Below, piece by piece: positions 17,199-26,223 of a DNA stretch of 64,000 nucleotides. Position 1 is the stretch's first letter; every line of letters starts with the position of its first letter. The translations under genes were made by a program, and so were the position numbers. Origin of the DNA: an uncultured Dorea sp. (GTDB lineage: Bacteria > Bacillota > Clostridia > Lachnospirales > Lachnospiraceae); assembly GCA_910586965.1 (NCBI GenBank), contig CAJUMF010000004.1, positions 85,129 through 149,128 of the forward strand. The letters run 5' to 3'. A model generated the notes under the pieces. That model was not told the DNA's origin, did no database searches, and worked only from the letters and a program-made list of their open reading frames with translations.

Positions 17199-18590
17199 AT
17201 GAATGAACTTACGATTGAATTAAGGGCGGAATCTAAGATTCCGCTCTATGAGCAGATATATGCTTTTATAAAAGAGGATATACAGAGCGGAAAGATTATG
17301 TGCGGGGAAAAACTTCCCTCCACACGGGCGCTGGCAAAACATCTGGAGGTGAGCAGGAGCACGGTAGAGCTTGCCTATGAGCAGCTTCTGTCGGAAGGCT
17401 TTATCGAATCGGAACCCTGCAGGGGCTTTTTTGCGGCGCAGATTGAAGAGCTTTATCATTTCAAGCCCATGCAGGCGAGGGAAGAAAAGAAAGACGACTG
17501 TGAAAAATACAGATATGACTTTACGCCCAACGGTGTGGATTTAAAGAGCTTTCCCTACAATGCGTGGCGGAAACTGTCAAAAGATATTCTCATCGATGAC
17601 AGGACGGAGCTTTTCTGCTCCGGGAACCCTCAGGGGGAATACGGATTCCGGAACGCCGTGTGCAATTATCTATACCAGGCGAGAGGAGTGAACTGTACCC
17701 CGGGACAGGTTATCATAGGAGCGGGAAGCGATTATCTGTTCATGCTCCTTTCAATGATTCTTGGAACGAGCCGTAAGATAGCTTTTGAAGACCCAACCTA
17801 CAAGCAGGCTTACCGTCTGGCAGGAAGTCTTTCCTACGAGCGCATTCCCATTCCCATGGACAAAAACGGGATGCAGGTGGACAAGCTTTCTCAGACGGAT
17901 GCGGACATCGCCTATGTAACGCCGTCACACCAGTATCCGACAGGAATCGTCATGCCAATCCGGCGGAGGATGGAGCTGCTTAAATGGGCGGGTGAAAAGG
18001 AGGGGCGCTATATCGTTGAAGACGATTATGACAGCGAATTCCGCTACAAGGGGAAACCGATACCTGCCCTCCAGGGTTACGATGCGGAGGGGAAAGTAAT
18101 CTATCTGGGAACGTTTTCCAAATCTATTGCGCCCGCAATCCGGCTGAGCTATATGGTTCTCCCGGAGCCTCTTCTCGACATTTACCATGAAAGGCACAGT
18201 TTTGTAAATTCTACGGTGTCGAAGGTGGATCAGCTTATTGTACAGCGGTTTCTGGAAGAGGGGTTTTATGAAAGGCATCTGAACAGGATGCGCGCGCTCT
18301 ATAAAAGCAGGCATGATGTGCTTATCGAGGCGTTGCGGCCATTTCACGGCATATGCCGGATTTCAGGAGAACATGCAGGAGTGCATCTGCTTTTGGCTTT
18401 CGAGGGAGATGTGCGGGAGGAAGAGCTGATACGCAGGGCAAAGGAGAGGGGAGTCCGGGTGTACGGGCTTTCTGACTATCGGCTCTGCAAAAGTGCGGCT
18501 GACCGGCCGACGGTGCTATTGGGATATGCAAATCTTTCAGAGGGGCAGATTAAGGATGCGGTGAGTATTCTAACGCAAATTTGGATATGA
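17199..18590 (+). CDS. MocR/PdxR-type transcription regulator with aminotransferase domain
   Basis: 463 aa. Residues 1-75 are a GntR winged helix (PLYEQIYAFIKEDIQSGK, STRALAKHLEVSRSTVELAYEQL). Residues ~110-460 form a fold-type I aminotransferase-like domain, with the PLP lysine in YLGTFSKSIAPAIRLSYMV and the EDDYDSEFRYKG segment. Such proteins are PLP-sensing regulators, often of vitamin B6 or amino acid genes. It lies 9 bp after glnS and is probably cotranscribed. Its target is unknown; no pdx genes are in the window. Confidence 0.9.
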   Translation: MNELTIELRAESKIPLYEQIYAFIKEDIQSGKIMCGEKLPSTRALAKHLEVSRSTVELAYEQLLSEGFIESEPCRGFFAAQIEELYHFKPMQAREEKKDDCEKYRYDFTPNGVDLKSFPYNAWRKLSKDILIDDRTELFCSGNPQGEYGFRNAVCNYLYQARGVNCTPGQVIIGAGSDYLFMLLSMILGTSRKIAFEDPTYKQAYRLAGSLSYERIPIPMDKNGMQVDKLSQTDADIAYVTPSHQYPTGIVMPIRRRMELLKWAGEKEGRYIVEDDYDSEFRYKGKPIPALQGYDAEGKVIYLGTFSKSIAPAIRLSYMVLPEPLLDIYHERHSFVNSTVSKVDQLIVQRFLEEGFYERHLNRMRALYKSRHDVLIEALRPFHGICRISGEHAGVHLLLAFEGDVREEELIRRAKERGVRVYGLSDYRLCKSAADRPTVLLGYANLSEGQIKDAVSILTQIWI

Positions 18591-18595
18591 TAACA

Positions 18596-18640
18596 GAGGG
18601 CTGTCGAATAATGACAGCCCTCCATATCCATAATTCTTTT
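18596..18640. terminator. Terminator between the MocR gene and the convergent repeat protein
   Basis: Perfect 10-bp stem GAGGGCTGTC/GACAGCCCTC, 7-base loop. The T-rich stretch after it on the plus strand (TTCTTTTTTAATT) starts about 13 nt later. It can serve both converging transcripts. Confidence 0.7.
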
Positions 18641-18644
18641 TTAA

Positions 18645-19112
18645 TTAATCTTCTTTATTTTTTTTGATCGTTTCTTTTACCGTCTCGGCAGCGCTCTCAG
18701 CTTTGCCTTTCAGCGCTTGCAGAGTCTTTTTTGTCTTTTCTTCTACAGCGTTAGTTATATCTTTTGTTTTATCAGCTGCAGCGCTGGCAATGTCCTCTGC
18801 CTTATCTTCGACTGTGTCGGCGGCTTTTTCTACTTTATCAGCCGCAGTCTCGGCAGCTTCTTCCACTTTCTCTGCAACTTCTTCAGCCGCTTCCTTTGCA
18901 GTTTCGGCAGCCTGCGCTCCAGTGTTGAGGGACACATATTCACGATCGGAAACAGACTTTAAGTCATTGTCCAGATCGAAGTCTTCATCGTCGAAATCAT
19001 CATCAAAATCTTCGTCATCTACATCACTTTTTTTCTTGATGAAATACACTGCACCTGCAACAACACCGGCGATAGAAGCCAGCCCCAATAATTTTGTGAT
19101 TATTTTTTTCAT
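18645..19112 (-). CDS. Membrane-anchored acidic protein with eight 11-residue amphipathic repeats
   Basis: 155 aa. N-terminal hydrophobic helix (residues 5-24), then a poly-Asp/Glu segment (30-50). Residues 64-151 divide exactly into eight 11-residue units of the form A-A-E-x-A-x-D-K-x-x-D/K, for example 86-96 AAETAADKVEK and 97-107 AADTVEDKAED. Such 11-mers predict an amphipathic helix like LEA group 3 or apolipoprotein/synuclein repeats. AAAGGAG stands upstream on the minus strand. No specific function can be named; a membrane-surface or stress-protective role is inference. The YtxH-like architecture is an alternative reading. Confidence 0.85.
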   Translation of the reverse strand: MKKIITKLLGLASIAGVVAGAVYFIKKKSDVDDEDFDDDFDDEDFDLDNDLKSVSDREYVSLNTGAQAAETAKEAAEEVAEKVEEAAETAADKVEKAADTVEDKAEDIASAAADKTKDITNAVEEKTKKTLQALKGKAESAAETVKETIKKNKED

Positions 19113-19264
19113 ATTATAAATCTCCTTTCGCTCGTTTACAGCTTAATAGTGTTATTGTAATACTTTTTTCGGAAAAAATAAAGGGGAAGGTGATATTTTT
19201 AAAAATTTATGTTAAACTAATAGTGCTATTCCTATATATTCAAGTTAAATAAGGGGGGGATCGG

Positions 19265-20827
19265 ATGAGCAGAAGAGAAGCGCCGGGAGGTGCGAAACGG
19301 GGATTGTTCCGCATTATATTCAGCCGTGCAGGGATATTTCTCATATTGGTATTGATACAATTTGGCGTATTTGTTGCTACTACTTTCCATTTGCGGGAGT
19401 ATACATTTTACATATATGGAGTATTCACGATTCTGCGGGTGGCGGTTATTATTTATATTATCAACCGGAAGGGGAATCCGGCGTTTAAAATTACCTGGAT
19501 CTTGTGTGTTCTTGCTTTTCCCATTGTAGGGACGATGTTTTATGTCTATGTGGAGATGCAGGTTGGAACTTCGTTTTTGCAGCAGCGTCTCACGGAGTTA
19601 AAGCTGGAAACTGTGCCATTTATGCAGCAGGAGCAGGATGTGGTGGATGCTATATGGGCGAGTAAATCGGCCAATGCGCATCTTTCTTATTTTTTGTCCA
19701 AACGATTGGGGTTTCCTACATACAGGAATACGTCGGTGAAGTATTTTCCGCTGGGAGAATACAAGTTTAAATATATGATACACGAACTTAAAAGAGCAAA
19801 AAAGTTCATTTTTATGGAATATTTTATTGTAGATGAAGGATATATGTGGGATAAGCTTCTGGAAATCTTAATGCAGAAGGCTGAAGAAGGGGTGGAAGTA
19901 AGGTTTATGTATGACGGCATGTGCGCCATCAGCCTTCTTCCTTATGGATATCCGGAGCAGCTTAAAAAATATGGTATCAAGTGTAAGATGGCAAATGCAG
20001 TAAAGCCCTTTCTTTCTACCACTCAGAATAACAGAGACCACCGAAAGATCTGTGTCATAGACGGAAAGACAGCATTTACCGGAGGAGTGAACCTGGCGGA
20101 TGAATATATCAATAAAAAAGTCCGCTTTGGGCACTGGAAGGATACGGCGGTTATGCTCAAAGGGGATGCGGTGCAGAGCTTTACCATGATGTTTCTTGAG
20201 ATGTGGAATGTTACGGAGAGAAAGCAGGAGAATTATAAGCGCTATCTGACGCCGAAGAGGAAGGAGCTTAAGAGGGAGTATGGATATGTGATTCCCTACG
20301 CGGACAGTCCCTTTGACAATGAAAATGTGGGGGAGGAAGTATATTTCCATATATTAAATCATGCGAAAAAATATGTGCATATTATGACGCCTTACTTGAT
20401 CCTGGACAATGAGATGATCACAACTCTTACAAGAGTTGCTAAGAGCGGGATTGATGTGGTGATCATTATGCCTCATATTCCGGATAAATGGTATGCGTTT
20501 GTAGTGGCCCAGACTTACTACCAGGAGTTGATTGAGAGCGGTGTGCAGATTTATGAATACACGCCGGGCTTTGTACATGCAAAGGTATTTGTCAGTGATG
20601 ACGATACGGCGACGGTGGGCACCGTTAACCTGGATTACCGCAGTCTTTATCTGCATTTTGAGTGCGGAGCGTTTATCTACAATAATTCGGAGATAGATCG
20701 GATAGAACGGGATTTTCAACAGACGTTGAAGCATTGTCACAAGGTGACGCTTATGGAGGTAAAGAAACGGACGATGCTCACGAAGCTGGTCGGACAGGTA
20801 TTGCGTCTTGTGGCGCCATTGATGTAA
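19265..20827 (+). CDS. cls: Cardiolipin synthase (phospholipase D family)
   Basis: 520 aa. Two or three N-terminal membrane helices, then a nuclease-like region with two HKD motifs: HRKICVIDGKTAFTGGVN and HAKVFVSDDDTATVGTVNLD, the pair needed to condense phosphatidylglycerols to cardiolipin. GGGGGGATCGG precedes the ATG. Length and arrangement match the bacterial ClsA type. Divergent from the repeat protein, with 150 bp between them. Confidence 0.93.
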   Translation: MSRREAPGGAKRGLFRIIFSRAGIFLILVLIQFGVFVATTFHLREYTFYIYGVFTILRVAVIIYIINRKGNPAFKITWILCVLAFPIVGTMFYVYVEMQVGTSFLQQRLTELKLETVPFMQQEQDVVDAIWASKSANAHLSYFLSKRLGFPTYRNTSVKYFPLGEYKFKYMIHELKRAKKFIFMEYFIVDEGYMWDKLLEILMQKAEEGVEVRFMYDGMCAISLLPYGYPEQLKKYGIKCKMANAVKPFLSTTQNNRDHRKICVIDGKTAFTGGVNLADEYINKKVRFGHWKDTAVMLKGDAVQSFTMMFLEMWNVTERKQENYKRYLTPKRKELKREYGYVIPYADSPFDNENVGEEVYFHILNHAKKYVHIMTPYLILDNEMITTLTRVAKSGIDVVIIMPHIPDKWYAFVVAQTYYQELIESGVQIYEYTPGFVHAKVFVSDDDTATVGTVNLDYRSLYLHFECGAFIYNNSEIDRIERDFQQTLKHCHKVTLMEVKKRTMLTKLVGQVLRLVAPLM

Positions 20828-20832
20828 AACAG

Positions 20833-20861
20833 TTTACAGATATAGGAAAATATAGTATAAT
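20833..20861 (+). promoter_or_regulatory. Promoter for purA
   Basis: TTTACA (20833-20838), 17-bp spacer, consensus TATAAT (20856-20861). Confidence 0.7.
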
Positions 20862-20931
20862 GCATAGGGTGGTTTTATAAAAAACTGCTAAATTGAAGGT
20901 CAATTAGGTTGACAACATAGGAGGAATTCAT

Positions 20932-22212
20932 ATGGTAAAAGCAGTAGTCGGTGCGAACTGGGGCGATGAGGGCAAGGGCAAGATTACGGATATGCTTGCG
21001 AGAGAGGCTGATATTATCGTGCGTTTCCAGGGCGGCGCGAACGCGGGGCATACAATTATCAATAATTATGGTAAATTTGCGTTGCATACCTTGCCGTCAG
21101 GAGTGTTTTACGATCATACAACCAGCATTATCGGAAATGGCGTTGCGCTGGATATCCCGGTATTGTTTAAAGAAGTACAGTCCATTGTGGACAGAGATGT
21201 GCCGATGCCAAAGATTCTTGTATCTGACCGGGCACAGATGGTCATGTCCTACCACAAGAACTTTGATGCATATGAGGAGGAACGGCTGGGCGGGAAATCT
21301 TTTGGCTCCACCAAGTCGGGGATTGCTCCGTTCTATTCAGACAAATACGCGAAAGTCGGATTCCAGGTCAGTGAGTTGTTTGACGATGATCTGCTGAAAG
21401 AGAAGGTAGTTCGGGTAGCGGAGCAGAAGAATGTTCTTTTAGAGCACCTTTATCATAAGCCATTGATTCATCCGGATGATCTATATAATGAGCTTCAGGA
21501 ATATAAAAAGATGATCGAGCCGTTTGTGTGTGATACATCTCTGTTCCTTTTTGAAGCTATAAAGAATGGAAAGAATATTCTGTTGGAGGGACAGTTAGGC
21601 TCTCTTAAGGATCCGGATCACGGGATTTATCCGATGGTCACATCATCTTCCACGCTGGCCGGCTATGGCGCCATTGGAGCCGGGATACCTCCTTATGAGA
21701 TTCAGAAGATTATTACGGTATGCAAGGCGTATTCGAGTGCAGTGGGAGCCGGCGCATTTGTAAGTGAGATATTCGGTGAGGAAGCGGACGAGCTGAGACG
21801 CCGCGGAGGAGACGGCGGTGAGTTTGGTGCGACGACCGGGCGTCCGAGACGTATGGGGTGGTTTGATTGTGTGGCGTCCAAGTATGGATGCAGGATGCAG
21901 GGAACTACCGATGTGGCGTTTACAGTGTTGGATGTACTGGGGTATCTGGATGAGATTCCGGTCTGTACCGGATATGAGATTGACGGGAAGGTGACTACAG
22001 AGTTTCCGCCCACACATTTGCTTGAGAAGGCAAGGCCGGTGCTTGAAAAGCTACCGGGATGGAAGAGCGACATCAGCGGTATCAAAGAGTATGAGAAGCT
22101 TCCGGAGAACTGCCGCAGGTACATTGAGTTTGTAGAGGAGCATATTGGTTATCCGATTACTATGGTTTCTAACGGACCGGGAAGAGAGGATATTATTTAC
22201 AGGGAAAGGTAA
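20932..22212 (+). CDS. purA: Adenylosuccinate synthetase
   Basis: 426 aa. Converts IMP, aspartate and GTP to adenylosuccinate in AMP synthesis. The N-terminal P-loop GANWGDEGKGKITD, the conserved NAGHT (FQGGANAGHT), STKSGIAPFYSDK, GAFVSEIFGEE and ATTGRPRRMGWFD segments are all present. AGGAGG lies 8 nt before the ATG. Apparently monocistronic with its own promoter. Confidence 0.97.
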   Translation: MVKAVVGANWGDEGKGKITDMLAREADIIVRFQGGANAGHTIINNYGKFALHTLPSGVFYDHTTSIIGNGVALDIPVLFKEVQSIVDRDVPMPKILVSDRAQMVMSYHKNFDAYEEERLGGKSFGSTKSGIAPFYSDKYAKVGFQVSELFDDDLLKEKVVRVAEQKNVLLEHLYHKPLIHPDDLYNELQEYKKMIEPFVCDTSLFLFEAIKNGKNILLEGQLGSLKDPDHGIYPMVTSSSTLAGYGAIGAGIPPYEIQKIITVCKAYSSAVGAGAFVSEIFGEEADELRRRGGDGGEFGATTGRPRRMGWFDCVASKYGCRMQGTTDVAFTVLDVLGYLDEIPVCTGYEIDGKVTTEFPPTHLLEKARPVLEKLPGWKSDISGIKEYEKLPENCRRYIEFVEEHIGYPITMVSNGPGREDIIYRER

Positions 22213-22372
22213 GTGTTATTTAAGAAATTCTTTAGCTGGTTTTCAGAATTGCGACACACTATATCCATAATTGTAAATTATACTATCAGCATATCAGAAA
22301 AGAGTCATAGTTTTCAGTTTTGATTCATATACTGATAAAAGCGGAGTATAGAGAATGAATGGAGGTAGATTT

Positions 22373-22531
22373 ATGTGGCAGAAAAGTGAGAATGAAAATC
22401 AGGAGAATCTTTCAATAGAAGAATACCTTGTAAGGAGAAAAAATATCAGCGAGGATTGCAAGAACAGAGACAGGCAAGGACTTACGTTACCTGAAAGCAG
22501 AAAGTGGATTTTTGCGGAATTGTATATGTGA
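22373..22531 (+). CDS. Small hypothetical protein, 52 aa
   Basis: MWQKSENENQENLSIEEYLV... ending FAELYM, initiated from ATG after AATGGAGGTAG at good spacing and ending before a shared bidirectional terminator. Highly polar, no membrane helix, one Cys. Too short to be found by usual length cut-offs. No family recognised; the good ribosome site and the isolated position between purA and a terminator argue that it is translated. Confidence 0.6.
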   Translation: MWQKSENENQENLSIEEYLVRRKNISEDCKNRDRQGLTLPESRKWIFAELYM

Positions 22532-22560
22532 TTCGGATACATAAGAAATGAATATTTTAA

Positions 22561-22594
22561 GGGCAGGCTCTTATAATGTGAGCCTGCTCTTTTA
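22561..22594. terminator. Bidirectional terminator
   Basis: GGGCAGGCTC (22561-22570) pairs with GAGCCTGCTC (22580-22589), then TTTT on the plus strand and TTAAAAT on the minus strand. It serves the 52-aa gene and the convergent membrane protein. Confidence 0.82.
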
Positions 22595-22816
22595 CAGGTC
22601 ATCTTCATTAAAGTCAGAGTCCTCTCTTTTCAGAATCCGGTATACCAGCATATATGCATATAGAAAGACGGGGACGATCACTGTGCAGGCGATGGATGCT
22701 TTGAGAAACATTCGTGCATGATCAGAACCAATCAGCGCAAATACAAGGGTAGCGGCGTACATTGCGAAGAGAAGAAGGGCACCTGTGAGTGCAAGAATCC
22801 GTTTTGTTTTTTTCAT
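22592..22816 (-). CDS. Small two-helix membrane protein
   Basis: 74 aa from MKKTKRILAL; an ATG nine bases earlier overlaps the AAAGGA site and is rejected. Two hydrophobic helices (about residues 8-30 and 40-60) and an acidic tail REDSDFNEDDL. The product is not recognised. Convergent with the 52-aa gene and divergent from the SEC-C gene. Confidence 0.7.
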   Translation of the reverse strand: MKKTKRILALTGALLLFAMYAATLVFALIGSDHARMFLKASIACTVIVPVFLYAYMLVYRILKREDSDFNEDDL

Positions 22817-22920
22817 AAGAATCATCCTTTACATCTAAGTTGGATTTTAGTATACTATTGGGGTACATTATATAGGAAAAATAATAAAAAAGCAAATATA
22901 TTACAAAGGAGTATAGGAAT

Positions 22921-23427
22921 ATGAGCCGTACATTATTAGAACAGTGGAGAGATATCGCATATGATGAGAATGCTGACAGGGGAAGGCTGCAGAAATTCTG
23001 GGGCAGTTATTTCCAGATTGAGAAGGAGATCTATGAGCAGCTTCTTGAGAATCCGGAGGAGGAAGTAAAAGGGACCGTAAAAGAACTTGCTGAAAAGTAT
23101 GGGCAAGAAGTGATGACCATGGTTGGTTTTCTCGATGGTATCAATGAGAGCCTGAAGGAAGAAAATCCAATTGAGACAATGGATGAAGATACACAGGTGA
23201 GTCTGGTGTATGACACGGAGAAGCTTTATAAGAATATGGTAGCTGCAAAAGCAGATTGGCTGTATGAGCTTCCCCAGTGGAAAAAGATATATTCTGAGGA
23301 GGAGCTTAAGCGGTTGTATAAGGAGCAGAAGGAATCCACGACAATCCGCAAGGAGAAGAAGGTCGGGCGCAATGATCCGTGTCCGTGCGGCTCCGGGAAA
23401 AAATATAAAAAATGCTGCGGGAAGTAA
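22921..23427 (+). CDS. SEC-C metal-binding domain protein
   Basis: 168 aa. Helical N-terminal region of unknown fold (residues 1-140) followed by a C-terminal SEC-C zinc motif, [21 protein letters not shown], the same metal site found at the end of SecA. AAAGGAG precedes the start. Role unclear; such proteins are widespread in Clostridia. It ends 20 bp before the promoter of the thrS leader and is likely a separate unit. Confidence 0.88.
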
Positions 23428-23447
23428 ACAAGGATAAAATCTCTTTG

Positions 23448-23475
23448 TTGACAAAGTGAGATTCGGTGTTATAAT
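23448..23475 (+). promoter_or_regulatory. Promoter for the thrS operon
   Basis: Consensus TTGACA (23448-23453), 16-bp spacer, consensus TATAAT (23470-23475). Confidence 0.8.
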
Positions 23476-23484
23476 GGTAAAGAA

Positions 23485-23727
23485 GTGAAAAGCGTTGAAG
23501 AGAAGAGTAGACTGGGAAAGAAATCGCAGAGAGAAAGGCCGTGAGTGCTGAGAGCCTTTTATTTCGGAACCTTTTGAAGACCACCTCCGAGCGGCTGCAA
23601 AACAGCACGGTGACTCCGTTATCGTCAGAATGAGTGGTTCCGGCATATGGCCGGTTCAAGCAGGGTGGAACCGCGAGATAAGATGACTCGTCCCTTACAG
23701 TTGACTGATGCTGTAAGGGATTCTTTT
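23485..23727 (+). promoter_or_regulatory. T-box leader, threonine-specific
   Basis: T-box core AGGGTGGAACCGCG at 23662-23675; terminator TCCCTTACAG (23691-23700)/CTGTAAGGGA (23711-23720) followed by TTCTTTTG. A GAAG-ACC-A segment gives specifier ACC (Thr) at 23580-23582, matching thrS downstream. Readthrough under threonine limitation would express the thioesterase and thrS together. Confidence 0.93.
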
Positions 23728-23761
23728 GTTTTTGAAGGATAAAGCATTGGAGGTGATGAAG

Positions 23762-24199
23762 ATGTACAGGCGTAAAGTGTTTTACTATGAGACAGACCAG
23801 ATGGGGATTGTCCATCATTCGAATTATATCCGGTGGTTTGAAGAGGCGAGGATTGATTATATGGAGCAGTTGGGACTGGGTTATGACAAGATGGAAGAGC
23901 AGGGAATTATAAGTCCGGTGCTTTCTGTGGAAGCCAGTTATCTGCGGATGCTCCATTTTGGAGATTCGGTGGAAATTGAGTCGTGGGTGAAGGAATACAA
24001 CGGCATCAAGCTTACGGTTGGATATGAGATTGTAAGCGACCGGACGGGGAAGGTGCATTGCAGAGGTGTTTCCAGACATTGTTTCCTGGACCGAACCGGA
24101 CGGCCTCTGGCGCTGAAACAGTCCTGCCCGGAATTTCACGGGTTATTTATGAAGGCGTTGGAGGCTCATAAAAAAGCGAAGCAGAAAGAAAAAAATTGA
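23762..24199 (+). CDS. Acyl-CoA thioesterase, 4-hydroxybenzoyl-CoA thioesterase/YbgC-like hotdog fold
   Basis: 145 aa from MYRRKVFYYETDQMG; GGAGGTGA (23749-23756) sets this start over earlier in-frame ATGs. Hotdog signature: YETDQMGIVHHSNYIRWFEEAR, with the catalytic-type Asp and the HHSNY loop of the YbgC/FcbC group. It hydrolyses an acyl-CoA, substrate unknown. It sits between the Thr T-box and thrS, 28 bp before thrS, so it is under threonine-responsive control. Confidence 0.88.
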   Translation: MYRRKVFYYETDQMGIVHHSNYIRWFEEARIDYMEQLGLGYDKMEEQGIISPVLSVEASYLRMLHFGDSVEIESWVKEYNGIKLTVGYEIVSDRTGKVHCRGVSRHCFLDRTGRPLALKQSCPEFHGLFMKALEAHKKAKQKEKN

Positions 24200-24227
24200 A
24201 AAAAGATAAAAGAAAAGGAGACGAACT

Positions 24228-26153
24228 ATGAAGATTACATTGAAAGGCGGAACAGTAAAAGATTATGAAGGAAGAATATCCGTAATTGATATTGCAAAGG
24301 ATATCAGTGAGGGATTGGCAAGAGCGGCAACATCCGCAAAGGTGAACGGAGAGACGGTCGACCTGCGTACGGAGATTGACGGGGATTGTGAGTTGGAAAT
24401 CCTGACATTTGATTCCGAGGATGGAAAAGGTGCTTTCAACCATACTGCATCCCACATTATGGCGCAGGCGGTGAAGCGCCTGTATCCGGAGACAAAGCTT
24501 GCCATCGGTCCTTCCATTGCCAATGGATTCTATTATGATCTGGACCGGGAGACTCCGTTTGCGACGGAGGATCTTGAGAAGATTGAGGCAGAGATGAAAA
24601 AGATTGTAAAGGAAAATCTGCCTCTTGAAAGGTTTACGAAGTCAAGGGAAGAGGCGATCTGTTATTTTAAAGAAAAAGATGAGCCATACAAGGTGGAATT
24701 GATTGAGGATTTGCCGGAGGGCGAGGAGATCAGCTTCTACAGTCAGGGGGAATTCACAGATCTGTGTGCGGGGCCGCATCTTATGTCTACGAAAGCGGTC
24801 AAGGCATTCAAGCTGACAAGCCTTGCCGGTGCATACTGGAGAGGCAATGAAAAGAACAAGATGCTGACAAGGATCTATGGTGTGGCATATCCGAAAAAGG
24901 CAGAGCTCGATGAGTACCTTCATATGATGGAGGAGGCAAGAAAGCGTGACCACAGAAAGCTTGGCAGAGAACTGGGACTGTTCATGATGTGCGAGGAAGG
25001 GCCGGGCTTTCCATTCTTCCTCCCCAAAGGAATGGTACTCAAAAATACGCTGCTTGATTACTGGAGAGACCTGCATAAGAAAAAAGGATATGTGGAGATT
25101 GCTACGCCGATTATCTTAAGCAGGCATCTGTGGGAGAATTCCGGTCACTGGGATCACTATAAAGACAATATGTATACAACGGTTATTGACGAGGAAGATT
25201 ATGCAGTAAAGCCTATGAATTGCCCTGGCGGAATGCTCGTATACAAATCAGAGCCTCGTTCCTATAAAGATCTTCCGCTCCGTGCCGGCGAATTGGGACT
25301 CGTTCATCGTCATGAGAAATCCGGACAGCTTCATGGACTTATGCGTGTGCGCTGCTTTACGCAGGACGATGCCCATATCTTTATGACACCGGAGCAGATC
25401 CGGGATGAGATTAAAGGTGTGGCAGGGCTGATTGATGAGGTATACAGCTTGTTTGGGTTCAAGTATCATGTGGAGCTTTCTACACGCCCGGAGGACAGTA
25501 TGGGAAGCGACGAGGATTGGGAGATGGCGACAGAAGGACTTCGGGGCGCTCTCGATGACCTGGGACTTGACTATGTGGTAAATGAAGGCGACGGTGCGTT
25601 CTATGGTCCGAAGATTGACTTCCATCTGGAGGATTCTATCGGAAGGACATGGCAGTGCGGAACGATCCAGCTTGATATGCAGATGCCGCAGCGCTTTGAT
25701 CTTGAATATACGGGAGCAGACGGTGAGAAGCATCGCCCGATCATGATCCACCGTGTAGCTTTTGGCTCTATTGAGCGCTTTATCGGAATACTTATTGAGC
25801 ATTTTGCGGGTGCTTTCCCCACATGGCTGGCTCCGGTGCAGGTGAAAGTGCTTCCGATCTCCGACAAATATATGGATTATGCGCAGCAAGTATTTCGCGG
25901 TTTAGAAGAAGAGGGAATCCGCGCAGAGATCGATACAAGAGCAGAAAAGATTGGGTATAAGATCCGTGAGGCGCAGATGAACAAGATTCCTTATATGCTT
26001 GTTGTAGGCGCAAAAGAGGAGGAAGAAAGGAAAGTTGCAGTAAGAAGCCGTTTTGCGGGAGACGAAGGGCAGAAGGAGCTCGGGGAATTTATTGATTCTG
26101 TAAAAGAAGAGATTGCATCAAGAGTTATCCGCGAAGTGACGAAGGAAGATTAA
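24228..26153 (+). CDS. thrS: Threonyl-tRNA synthetase
   Basis: 641 aa class II synthetase. N-terminal TGS domain (1-62), editing domain with NHTASHIMAQAVKRLYP (HxxxH) and DLCAGPHL, catalytic core with motif 2 LVHRHEKSGQLHGLMRVRCFTQ and motif 3 IERFIGILIEHFAG, and anticodon-binding domain. AAAAGGAG precedes the ATG. Regulated by the Thr T-box. Confidence 0.97.
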   Translation: MKITLKGGTVKDYEGRISVIDIAKDISEGLARAATSAKVNGETVDLRTEIDGDCELEILTFDSEDGKGAFNHTASHIMAQAVKRLYPETKLAIGPSIANGFYYDLDRETPFATEDLEKIEAEMKKIVKENLPLERFTKSREEAICYFKEKDEPYKVELIEDLPEGEEISFYSQGEFTDLCAGPHLMSTKAVKAFKLTSLAGAYWRGNEKNKMLTRIYGVAYPKKAELDEYLHMMEEARKRDHRKLGRELGLFMMCEEGPGFPFFLPKGMVLKNTLLDYWRDLHKKKGYVEIATPIILSRHLWENSGHWDHYKDNMYTTVIDEEDYAVKPMNCPGGMLVYKSEPRSYKDLPLRAGELGLVHRHEKSGQLHGLMRVRCFTQDDAHIFMTPEQIRDEIKGVAGLIDEVYSLFGFKYHVELSTRPEDSMGSDEDWEMATEGLRGALDDLGLDYVVNEGDGAFYGPKIDFHLEDSIGRTWQCGTIQLDMQMPQRFDLEYTGADGEKHRPIMIHRVAFGSIERFIGILIEHFAGAFPTWLAPVQVKVLPISDKYMDYAQQVFRGLEEEGIRAEIDTRAEKIGYKIREAQMNKIPYMLVVGAKEEEERKVAVRSRFAGDEGQKELGEFIDSVKEEIASRVIREVTKED

Positions 26154-26223
26154 CAATTTGTGGGTAAATTTTAGAATAAAGGGCATAATAACCTCGATAT
26201 CAGTATAAGGAGGAGGTATATTT

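Noticed and set aside
18664..19119. Plus-strand Ser/Ala/Phe-rich frame opposite the 11-mer repeat protein
   Set aside because: Shadow of the repetitive minus-strand gene; no ribosome site, and composition mirrors the repeat codons.
22592..22816. CRISPR, phage or IS features anywhere in the window
   Set aside because: Reading both strands showed no spaced repeat arrays, integrases, transposases or terminal inverted repeats; the small hydrophobic gene here is just a membrane protein.
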